DNA of 64,000 bases, taken from the NCBI GenBank assembly GCA_021234155.1, contig JAJEKV010000036.1, positions 60,791-124,790 of the forward strand, in the 5' to 3' direction. The notes beneath the pieces were generated by a model. The model had not been told where the DNA came from. It worked only from the letters and a program-made list of their open reading frames with translations, and did not search any database. The stretch's first letter is position 1. Every line of letters starts with the position of its first letter. Below, piece after piece: positions 9,799 to 19,756 of the stretch. Position numbers and translations under genes: made by a program. Origin of the DNA: Isoetes taiwanensis (lineage: Eukaryota > Streptophyta > Lycopodiopsida > Isoetales > Isoetaceae).

Positions 9799-11797
9799 TG
9801 CGGACGCCCACGAACATATCACGACCCTCGGACGTATACATACGAGGGACTTTCCCCTCCCATGGCGACCAACTTCGCCATGAGCAGGGCCCCTCCCGTC
9901 TATTTCGGGCCATCTATAATATGATGCCCAAAGAAGGACACTGAAAGGGGTCATTCGCCCACGCCTTCAATGGGGCTCCTACGTCGTGGCGTGGATACAA
10001 GGGTTAGCACACGGCATAAATCACATATAAATAACCACCTCGAAGGGTGGCATATCCATCAAATACCAGCGGCAAAGAATATGCATCTAAACCTAAGAAA
10101 ACACCCCAAACCCATGGTTCTACCCGGTTCGGACTCGGTGAGGATCGACCGGCGGCTAGGCCTCAAGAGATCGCCGAGGCGAGAATCTTGACATGGCGTT
10201 GGCTGGCATAGAACATTGGCTAGGGTTGTCCACTCCATCCGCCCCTCCTGTGCACACTTTGCAGATGGGTCAATTCACGCTATGGCGTCGCTATAGCCTT
10301 CCGGAGACGCAGGCTCGAGGCATCACCCTGCTGAGCCTACTCCAGGGTTCATGAAGCCCCGGTCCGATGAGGCAGGTCAGGGAAGCGTCCCCTTCCAGAA
10401 TCACAGTGGCTCCATGGGCGAGCTAGAGAATACGTGCCGCATCAGCGACCCCCGCATCCGTACCCGACTTACTCACCCTAGGGTAAAAGCATGTTAGGGT
10501 GTCCCTTAAAAAGTATTATTTAGTGACTAAAAAGGTACCTAAAAAGGTAGCCAGGAATGGGTACTGGGTACCTGTATAATATCTCAATATAAGGTATGTT
10601 TTAGAACTTTATATATATATATTGGTCTCCGATAGCATTATCTTTACCTTAACTTTGAATATTACCATGTCCTTGACTTTTATTTTGGATTTTTGTATTA
10701 GTTTTAATGAAAAGAAAAATGAGAAAGTACCCAGTTCAGAAGTACCTAGTGTATGTACTTTTGCAGGTTCCAAAAGTGGTACACCCTAACATGCTTTTAC
10801 CCCCTAAATCTACTCAAAGTGCAAGGTGCCCCATACGGGTCACACCTTCCCACCCAGGGAGTGTCAGACCCATACCCGGCCCTCTACGTGACCGACTATC
10901 AGGTCTAGCTCGCTATAGGAGTCCCAGGAGCCTTTTATGTTCGTGCAAGACCCCACCTCCACTTCACCACTGTGTTCCTTGTCTGGTGCTAAGCCAGTAC
11001 CATAGCATCTATGACCCGGTGGGCTCTTGTGCCTGAGCAGCATCTAACGGGATAATCTGGGGGCTCTATCTAGGAGCATACTACAATAAATAGCCTCGGA
11101 GGTCTCTCTACCCCCTTAATTCCCCATTTCGAGGTAACACTAGGCTAACAACCACCAATCCATCCATTACAAGCGAGAACCGAGAATCAAAATATATAGA
11201 GAACCTACCTTTACAATCAAGGGTTAGTTCCTACGAGTAAACACAAAGAGAGAATAGACCAACAACCCAAGCGGGTGCCCAGCAGGGCTTATCCTATAAT
11301 TCACAACTACACTAGCCACCCACATGTGTTTATTTCGACCCATTGTCGTTGGGGATCTCCATCTTCTTGATCTTGGTGTTCAACTTCAACTACTACAGGT
11401 AAAAAGTACTTGGTCTAGTGGCCCGGATTGGCGGGGTAAAATTTCGGCTCTGCTCCTTCTTGGGCCGAATTTTGGGAGTCAATTAGCAATAGGGATCGGG
11501 TTGGATGACCCAATTTGGAAATCCCCATCTTGGCCAATCGAATTAGGGCGGTGGCCTTCCCAAAGCATTTATTGGTCTAATTAACCCATTTAATATTAAT
11601 CCCTAGATTATAGGTTATTATCCTTAATGATTAAATTAGCATAGCTAATTTAATCCCTTCTAGGTCAACCCCCTATGTTACAATACCCCATGATGGCGTA
11701 CCTTTATCGGGTGACGTGTCAGTACATTTATAGGTATACCATATAATTACCATATAAATCGTTACATTATACAGGTATAAATCATTGGAACGTCACA
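9799..11797 (-). repeat. 3' LTR of element 1 (with nested MITE)
   Basis: It matches 21666-23318 along its whole length apart from a 322-bp inverted-repeat element at 10481-10802. Without that insert the LTR is about 1.67 kb, in line with 1653 bp for the other LTR. It ends CGTCACA at 11797, mirroring a TGTGACG-type start. The many small differences from the partner LTR are mainly in GC-rich motifs. Confidence 0.93.
10481..10802. mobile_element. MITE with 21-bp perfect terminal inverted repeats
   Basis: Both ends start GGGTAAAAGCATG and are perfect inverted repeats for 21 bp. The four bases CCTA occur on both sides (10477-10480 and 10803-10806), while the partner LTR has the uninterrupted site at about 22330. 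There is no ORF, so it is non-autonomous. A related element with ends GGGCAAAAGTATG and a 4-bp duplication lies at 48414-48627. The superfamily is uncertain, because 4-bp duplications are unusual among plant DNA transposons. Confidence 0.88.
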
Positions 11798-11813
11798 TTC
11801 TCCCCTCCTTAAA
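11798..11813 (-). other. Polypurine tract of element 1
   Basis: The minus strand reads AAGGAGGGGAGAA directly before the TGTGACG start of the 3' LTR. Element 2 has the same tract at 39701-39713. Confidence 0.85.
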
Positions 11814-12470
11814 AAAATAATGCTGTCCTCAGCATTGGGGTTAATTAATCAGAGACAGTTACCTACAAAAAACTGAATTAGGAAGAATATACTTAAGAAA
11901 GGAAGATAACTTATTATTTCAATCAGTAATGCATTGAAGTTGAGAATAACAAAGTGTCAGCACCAAGGTGCATTTTACAAACTTATCAACAGACGAAGTT
12001 CAAGGACCGAGTCTGATTTTAAAACATCATAGACGACGAAAATAAGACATGTAAAACAAGCGAATCCGAAAAGTCGGGTCATCAGCAACCCTCTATACAT
12101 GGGCAGGTCACGTACTGCTCACTGGCCTGCACATGTCAATATATCAGTTTTCACAAATAAAAATAATTAGGTTGTGGTTGAAGGGTCCACCCCCTAGAAG
12201 AAATGAAAGAAAATTTATCTACAAGGAACCTATTATGCCTATGGTTCGCAATTCATTGCGGCGTAAAGAAGTTCATGCTTTACAAGCGGTTAGGTGGTCG
12301 TGTCCACATTGTGATAAACCCGTCCTAAGGAACACGAAGGTGATCCCATCATCGATGCTTGTTGTTAACTACGATGCATCTACCCCCCACCCGATTCTCG
12401 GCGAATCAAGTCTTCAAGCTTCCGCGTAGGGGCGGGGTTGATAGCATCGTTGATGGTGCGACCTTGAGAT
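11814..12470 (-). other. Long 3' untranslated region of element 1
   Basis: About 650 bp lie between the chromodomain and the purine tract. Element 2 keeps a similar stretch (39714-40385) with shared blocks such as GTTGTGGTTGAAGGG. No reading frame is conserved between the two copies, so I read it as untranslated RNA of the element. Confidence 0.6.
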
Positions 12471-13720
12471 TCACGCATGAAATCGGGGGTAGTGCTTCTC
12501 AAGATCTGTTTGCATCACCCACGTAGCATCCTCAGCGGCAAGTGTTTCCACTTGACTAAGTATTGCGACATTTGAGTCCTCACGAGAATTACGTTTTATA
12601 AGCTCGATCAAGAAGAGTTTCGGTACTATCTCTAGTTGTTCCTCTATCATTTCGGGAGGGTTGGGGTTTCCAAAACCTCCCACGGATGGGGGTGTCTTTG
12701 CTTTAGAAGACTCACATGAAAAACCTTGTGGATCTTTAAGCGGGGTGGCAAGTCGAGGCGATATGCTTGCTCCCCAATACGTTCGATGATTTTGAGCGGT
12801 CCGGCCTGGATCACGGGTGCCAACTTCTTGCAATTACCAATCTTAAGCTTGGCTTGTTTTACTTTAATCTTAAGCCAAACCGATTCACCCACACGGAAGA
12901 CTTCGTGGGGTCGTGCTTATCGCTACACTCTTTTGACGGCTTGCGTGCGCTAGCAAGTAACCACGTACCTCGTCGACCAAAGCTTGCATCTCCGGGAGGA
13001 GTTGTTGAGAAAGCTCCACTTTCGACCGGGGTTGTGCCATGTCGGGAGTAAGGCATTGATAACCATAATTTATCATGAAAGGAGACATTCGGAAGACTCT
13101 GTTTCATCTTTGTTATAGGCAAACTCTACTAGATAAATATAGTTGACCCATTGGGATTGCTTACTCCACACATAACCGTAGCATATCCTCTATGATACGG
13201 TTGGTGCGCTTCTGTCGACCATCCATGCGAGGATGATATCGCGGTACTCATAGCAAGCTTGGTCCGGGATGGTGGTGAAGAAATCCTTCGAATGCACTTA
13301 CAAATTTGGGATCCCTGTCGGATACAATAACCCGTGGCATTCAGGTGCAACCGAAGATCTCCTTCTGCGAAAAGCAAAGCGGTGTCGGCGAAAGCGGTGT
13401 CGGTAATGCGACATGGCAAGAAGTGAGCCATTTTTGATAATTTGTCGGCGACCACCATTAGTGCATCATAGCCACGGAGAGTTAGGTGGAAGGCCCACAA
13501 TGAAATCCATGGTTATTACTTCCCATTTTGCGTGGGGCACATCCAAAGGCTGCGGCTCTCACGGAACTCTTAGTTGCTCCGCCTTGGTTTCTTGACACAC
13601 TTGACTTTGCTTAATGTATCTAGCAATATCCTTCTTCATGGAAGGCCAAAAGTAACTAGAGCGGATTTTAAAATAGGTCTTCATAAAACCCGCATGTCGG
13701 CTATAGAGGCTGTTGTGCGT
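12471..13720 (-). pseudogene. Integrase and chromodomain of element 1
   Basis: The zinc-binding HHCC part (RHAGFMKTYFK ... YIKQSQVCQETK) lies at about 13570-13720. The catalytic core with DKLSKMAHFLPC lies at 13130-13500, and the C-terminal domain ends in HKVFHVSLLK near 12730. A chromodomain follows at ~12480-12600, recognisable from LAAEDATWV and DLEKHYPRF. In chromoviruses the chromodomain binds methylated histone H3 tails and steers integration. The frame shifts several times, near 13130, 13088 and 12890. Confidence 0.88.
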
Positions 13721-15345
13721 GTCATGGAGGATTAACTTACGCACCCCGGAAGTCAGAGGTACACACAACTTATCCTTGTGATACAACAAATTGCCCTCTT
13801 TCTTATATGAACGGAAAGCTTCGCGTTCTTTATCTGTGCGTGCTTCCTTACTCAAACTAGCCCAGATTTCACAGAACTCGGGATCCGTGGCCAAGGTCTG
13901 TTCTATCTGTTTCCCAAACTCACTGGTGAGTGTAGAAATTGCATTACAATGGGTTCGGGTTACCGAGGGGTGGCGTGACAATGCATCCGCAACCACATTG
14001 TGCTTTCCAGGCTTATACATGATGTCAAAATCATATTCTTCAAGAAATTCCATCCATCTCCTCTGACGGAGGTTGAGGTTCGGTTGGGTGGATAAATAAC
14101 GGAGACTTTGGTGATCCGTGTCCAACTGGAATCTTCTCCCAAGGAGGTAGTGTCTCCATATTCGCAAGGCGCGAACAACAGCTAACAACTCCTGATCATG
14201 GGTAGGATATCGCTGTTCCGTCTCGTTCATCTTCTTTGAATCATAGGCAATAACCCTGCCTTCTTGCATCAGGACTCCACCAGTGGCAATTTGACTGGCA
14301 TCTGTGGCCACTAGTTTATCCTTGTCGAGGATCGAGACAGCGTGAGAGCGGGTGGCGGCGTTAAAGGCATCTTTATTTCTGCTGGAAATTTCCCTGAACC
14401 TTAGTCTTCCGGTGCTCCATCCAATCCTTCACCTTCTCATGCTTTGTAAGGTTTGTAAGAGGTCTTTTGCAATCCTTGCAAAATCCTTTACAAACTTTCG
14501 ATAGTATCCCGCTAATCCCAAGAAACTTGGGACCTCGGAGACATTTTTCGGAATAGGCCATTCCCCTTACGGCCTCTATTTTTCTTTGGATCTGTAGCAA
14601 TTCCCTCTGCCGAGAAATGATATGGCCCAAATAGTCAACCTTTGGGTGGCAAACTTGCACTTAGAGAACTTGGCAAATAGCTGATGGCGTCTTAACTTTT
14701 TGTAGGGCCAATTTAAGATGTTTCTCATGCTCTTCTAGAGTCTTCTTGTAGATGAGAATGTCGTCAAAAGAAAATGACAACAAAATCATCCAAGTATTGT
14801 CCGGAAAACATCGTTCATTAACCGCATAAGCGTTGCGGGGGCATTAGTTAATCCGAAAGACATAGCGGTAAACTCATAATGCCCATATCTAGTCGAAAAG
14901 CAGATTTATGGATGTCCTCCTCTTTAATCCTTATCGATGATATCGGCGAAGGTCAATCTTTGAAAAATATTTGGCCCCTTGCAACTGGTCCATTAGATCA
15001 TCTGCTCTCGGCAAAGCATAGCGATTTTTGATGGTATGCTTGTTGAGTTGCCGATAATCAATACACATTCTCAAGGAGCCGTCCTTTTTCTTTACAAAAG
15101 AATAGGGGCACCAAAGGCTTAAAGCTAGGTCGAATAAAACCTAGGTTTAGTAGCTCTTGAAGTTGCTTCTTAAGCTCACGCCAACTCACGGGGGACTCAT
15201 GCAGTGCGGGGCCTTCTTTGGTAGGCTTAGTGCATGGCTCTAAAGCTATCTCACATTCTACTCCTCTAAAAGGAGGAAGCTTCTGGATCTCGTCTGGGAA
15301 AAGATCGCTAAATTCATGGAGAATACTGGCAATCCCCCGTGGCAA
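13559..15345 (-). pseudogene. Reverse transcriptase and RNase H of element 1
   Basis: The RT start is recognisable from [17 protein letters not shown] (15058-15345). The thumb-side motif VDYLGHIIS lies near 14640, and the catalytic FFDD is near 14757-14790, interrupted by a one-base shift that element 2 lacks. RNase H at 13900-14311 has TDASQIATGGVLMQ, YPTHDQELLAVV, TDHQSLRYL and the closing NVVADALSRHP. Gaps near 14370 and 14700-15050 are frame-broken but still match element 2 by motif order. Confidence 0.9.
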
Positions 15346-15393
15346 GGTGTTGATTACTTGGTTTTGCTTAGCATCGACTCAATGGAAGCAAGT

Positions 15394-16047
15394 CTAATAC
15401 TTTGAGAGGAGCTTTTGCTTGCGTATAGCTTTATCTAAGCTGTCGAATGGACATAGGCGCATGATAGGGTTGAATGGTTCACCTTTTATAGTTACACGGG
15501 CTCCATTAGCTGCGTTGAAGGTAACTTCTCTCTTTTCATGATCTATGTTGGCTTTTTGCGGATGCCAAGAATTCCATTCCAACAATGAGGTCGTATTTGC
15601 CAATATCCATTAACTTCGGCACCCATAGCTTGGCGGGTGCGCTGGCAAGCTGCATCTTAAGGTTGATCGGCGACCATGCGTATGTCTAACCTTACCAGCG
15701 GCTAAAGTGGCGGGCCTCGGTCGTGACCTTAGAGTTTCGGTTGTAGGACTGGGCCATTCTAGGAGAAGCAAAATTATGTGTACTCCGGTATCCATAAAAA
15801 TTACAAAAGGCTTCTTGTCTATTTGGCCTATAGTGGAAATGACAAAGAGGCGGCTGACTTTCGGCATTACCCGGTTTCTATAGGCTGCAAGGATATGAGG
15901 CGACCGTGAATGTACTTCGGGGCGTCCCCGTCGGCGAGGTAATGTTGACTCAATATCGCCCCGATCAAAGGTCGGCCATGGCGGTGGGCGTCCCCGGGTA
16001 ACATATGGGCAGTGCATGAAGTGTCGGGCCTCATACACACGTAACAT
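15394..16047 (-). pseudogene. Aspartic protease of element 1
   Basis: The active-site motif MDTG lies near 15790 after PFVIF, and HEKREVTF follows near 15530, as in gypsy proteases between gag and RT. The frame changes between the two halves. Element 2 has the matching MDTGS at 44312-44330. Confidence 0.8.
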
Positions 16048-16143
16048 GCCTTATCTCGGCCTTGACTTTGTTCTCGGCCTCTTTAGGAATGGACTGTAAG
16101 AGGTTTGAACTTCCTTACCAGCATTGTTTACGCTTATCCCGTG

Positions 16144-17191
16144 CTAAAAGCGACTTTCTTCTCTGGCGGCCGTAAGAGTTCTGGCGAGAGGGCCCCGGAC
16201 TTGGAGAGCGGGGTTTGTAAGGTGTGGGCGGCGTGTGGGCTGCGAGTAAGAAGCAGGACGCGGATACTGATTCCTTGGTATGTCCTCCTCGAGGCTCAAT
16301 GCTTTCGCCTCGGCTTCTGCAACTGATTTCGGGTCGATGGCCTTAACCATCCGTTTGATCGATGGTGCCAAACCCTCAATATAGCCCTCCCTTTGCCCTT
16401 TTCTCATTCATACCGGTACATATAGTCTCGAGCGCATAAACTCATCCGTGTAAGCACATGCGGACATACTCTTCTGCTCCAACTTTGTAGAAAGTCACGG
16501 ATCTGTTGGCATTTATGTGCACGAGGCACATAATGCGATTTGAAAAACCTTGGCAAACTTTTGAATTTGCATCTACTCCTGTCCAGATGTTTGGCTCTGG
16601 CATAGCCCTTCCACCAAATACGGGCAGCTCCGGTAAGGTTTGTGGTGGCAACCTTTCCTGTATCCTTCTCTGTCATGCCATAGGACCTGCCGAACTCCTT
16701 CATTTCGTCCAGCCCGGATTGGCATTTAAGCCGCCTCTAGATTTCCCATCAAAGCGGGCCAATTTCCTATTCTTCCATATACTAGTTATGGTTTGTATCA
16801 AGCTGTCTTTGCGGTACTCCTTATCTCGGGCTTTGCATGACCACCCGGATGATGCGGATGATTCGGATGACACTTGAAGTGGGCGGACTTTGAGGAGGTG
16901 GCAGCCTTGTCTCTAGAGGAGCTCGTCGGCGTTTAGAGTGGGACCTCTTCCGCGCAGTGCTGAGGACTGGTTAAGTGGTGGGGCCGGTCACGTGTGCGGT
17001 GGACTAGGTGGCAGCGGAGGTAACTCCGGTGCATCTGTTGTACATCTTTGTGGTGGGTTAGCATGCAAGGCGTAGGCACGTAATTAGCCCTAACCTGTCT
17101 TTTCATCGGCATCAATTCTTGTTGGTGTTAACCGGCCGGCATTTGAGGGTGGCTGCCAGGCGGCATTGCGTGCACCGTCTATATTAAACAT
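16144..17191 (-). pseudogene. Gag of element 1 (frameshifted)
   Basis: The likely start is ATG 17191 (MFNIDGARNAAW), which matches MIPIDLARNAAL at the same place in element 2. A Pro-rich N-terminal part follows, then the retrotransposon gag core with ARIWWKGYARAKH and FKSHYVPRAHK (16404-16703), and the end REGYIEGLAPSIKRMVKAIDP (16144-16407). I did not find a clean zinc knuckle, but a CXXC-rich stretch could be hidden by the frame break near 16050-16140. Gag would form the particle that packages the element RNA. Confidence 0.85.
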
Positions 17192-17429
17192 ACGATGATA
17201 TAAGAAAGAGTACGATAACAGTAAGTGTTATAACAAAGTCATTTTGAGTAGTATCGAGAAACACAAAGTGAACACTGAAAAAGGGCGGAAGCTTCCAATT
17301 ACAATCGAAATAGCGGTTACATCAAAGAAGTTCATACGGAACACAGTTATAAACTTATAGTTATATAATACATAGAGAGGCCTGATACAGGCCATTTCCT
17401 AGCCATAGTGAAGCATAGGAACACACAAA

Positions 17430-17850
17430 ACTGGAAATTATGGCTTAAGGGTTTGCGTGGGGATACATGGCGGCATAAGCGCACACTCTCTCGCATACGG
17501 CTCACGGCGAGCTTGTAACGTGGCCAAGCCTGGATAATAACGGGTTGATAATCCCAAGTGGGGCTAATAATCAGAAGGTTGAAGAGCTTGATGTGGGGTC
17601 ATATTCCAATAATCCCAAGTACGGGAAAGAGTCCATTTCAGATCATCGTAAGCACGTTCTCGAAGGAGAGTAACTATTTCCATCCCTTGTCGGGATCATA
17701 AGGTTGTTCCGGCACCTAAGCTCGCTATGTCATCGTCAACTTCCGATTCGGGATACTCGTTGTATCGTTCCCCATAGTCCATTCGGGGAGGTCCCTGTTC
17801 ATCCATTCTTATCGGATCGGTGATCTGTCACGGTATTCCTCAAGTGTTTC
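17430..17850 (-). pseudogene. ORF-C, accessory ORF before gag
   Basis: The start is MDEQGPPRMDYGERYNEY near 17810. The C-terminal part has a repeated SRTWDYWN / SPTWDYQP pattern followed by a basic end, with two in-frame stops. Element 2 has the counterpart at 45802-46434 with DPGPPHCDYG and ISPTWEYQ. I know no domain for it. It may be a separate small protein or a former N-terminal part of Gag. Conservation between two diverged copies argues that it once coded for protein. Confidence 0.6.
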
Positions 17851-18206
17851 TTACGCAAGGCGGCGGGAATAATTATATATACATTGAACAATTTCCTTCC
17901 ACTCCAACTTAAAGGAAGATGATTAATCATTGAAAGGAAAACAATTCAATGGTTTTCAACGATTGCAAGAACATAAGAAGATATCACGAATATATATAAA
18001 ATTGAAGCGATTACATAGATTTTAGTGTTGGCCCACTAGAGGTAATGCCAATCAAGATTAACAAAATTTCATCGATGACCCAATGAAACCTAAAAACTAA
18101 GAGGTCGATCCGTCAACATCTTGTGCTTGAGTATCAAAGCTGGGGCTCACAGTCGATCTTTGTAGGAGTAACACGCTAGGATTAACCGATGAGGCAGGTG
18201 ATGAAG
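17851..18206. other. Spacer between ORF-B and ORF-C, element 1
   Basis: AT-rich stretch with no conserved frame. Similar AT-rich spacers separate ORF-A from ORF-B and precede ORF-A, so each accessory ORF has its own upstream spacer. Confidence 0.5.
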
Positions 18207-19462
18207 CTATTTACGGAGGAACATTTGTAGCCAATGGCCAACCAGCGGACTCATGTTCATCCAAGAACCAATCTCATGGTCAAACTTTGCAATGGCAAGA
18301 TCACGGTTCACTAGGATGATCTGCTCAAGGTTAGGAGCTAACTTCTTGTGGCGGTTTGTGGTGGAAAGTGCCCTTAATGCCCATACGGCCGCCTCCGCTT
18401 CGAGGGCAATTGCCTTAGCAAAGAAGAGAACACATGCGCTTGTAAAAGCCGACAAGAAAAACCGGGTAATATGGCATTTCGGGCCACTGAACCATTGGAT
18501 GGGTTGAAGAGGCCAACTCGGACTCAAATGCGAGGTAGTTCCTCCTCCATGGCAAAGTCTTTCTCCTCACGAGCATCTGGTTCTCATCACATAAATCCTC
18601 CATGGTTGGGTCGTCCTCGGCAGCGGCGGCGTCGTTGATGTTGGGCACATGTGGCCCGTGGCACGGAAAGCTGATTCGAGGCGAAGATGGGGTACCACTG
18701 AATCATTAGCGGCGCAAGGACAAGAGTGTCTTGATAGGCTCAACATCAAGAGGTTGATAATTGAGCAGCTGATGTATCTACGGCATAATGGGGGGCGAGA
18801 GTAATCAATGAAATCATGCTGACCACGACAATATTGGCCACTCATAGAGAAGGTGGCGGTCCTCTGCTTACCCTTATTGGCGATATGCTGATACGCCCAT
18901 TGAATGTCGCTCAGCAGCAAGTAATCTTGATCCCCAACCTTGATGGTAGCAAGCGAACTCAATCCCACAAGTGCTTGGCCCTTACTACGAGGTAAAGGCC
19001 TCTCTTTAGCTAACTCCTTCCATCGTACAAAATCAGCAAAGTTTATCTGCTCGTCCTCCTCTGGATCTGGAGGAAGTGGGGCTTTAGCTTGCTCTAAAGC
19101 GGTGTCGATTACCATCTACATACCTGTCCATAATAAGAGCAAGGGCAAAACTGGGCTTCAAAGTATAGCCCATTAGAGCCCTGTCGATAATGGGAGCGTG
19201 CTTAGCACGTCTGATGATGCCCTTGAGGATGTCATAACTGTGGCGATCATCTCCCAACATATGCTCCACAATATCTCTGTGAAGATAAGGTTGGGGCGGT
19301 TCCCCAAAGAATTCCACCTCAGGCAATATTTCCTCATCATAGAACTCTACAAAGGTCGCATAGTCAGGGTGGGCGCGCATATTGTCGATGAGGTCGACTG
19401 AACTCTGCAACATACAATCCAAAGAGGGTAAGGAACACGGGGTCCCATTGCTCGCCTCCCAT
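18207..19462 (-). pseudogene. ORF-B, accessory ORF of unknown function
   Basis: Starts MGGEQWDP (ATG 19462) and runs through three frames. Conserved blocks are AHPDYATFVEFYDEEILPE, YLHRDIVEHMLGDDRHSYD and NFADFVRWKELA. Element 2 keeps them as DSFDFYMEEMLPP, YLERD, THAYDVPRG and NFARWKELAEE at 48200-49280. The protein would be roughly 400 residues, acidic in its first third. I recognise no known domain. The frame breaks are single-base indels, mostly at GC-rich motifs. Confidence 0.65.
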
Positions 19463-19756
19463 ATACCATGCTAGTCGGCCCGGCGTAGTCCATCGCTGGG
19501 CGGAAGATGGGAGGAAGAAGAAGCGAGGAGTAAGAAATGATGAAACCCTAAAATGACTCACGAATATTTAACTTCTTTGGGCACGCGCGTTTGGCGCCCG
19601 ACTCATCATCTTTTTTTTTTTTTTTTTTTTCGGTTAATTTTTTTTGTAATTGTAGGAAAATTCACACTTTAAAATAAGTCAAAAACAGTTACGTATTAAT
19701 ATATATATACCGATTTACATAGATACAAAATTGTTATGTACATAATTATGACCATT
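19463..19756 (-). other. AT-rich spacer with A20 tract between ORF-A and ORF-B
   Basis: On the coding (minus) strand the histone ORF ends near 19757. About 120 bases later there is an uninterrupted run of 20 A (plus-strand T at 19611-19630), and then the leader of ORF-B. The run could be a fossil poly(A) tail from capture of an mRNA, or a simple slippage tract. Element 2 has an AT-rich spacer here but no long A run. Confidence 0.55.

Noticed and set aside
9676-9954. A 92-codon minus-strand frame over the LTR border
   Set aside because: It spans host exon and LTR and is antisense to the WW gene. Similar frames recur in every LTR copy only because the LTRs are alike.
12133-12429. A 98-codon plus-strand frame in the 3' UTR of element 1
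   Set aside because: The same region in element 2 has no matching frame, and it is antisense to the element. Probably chance.
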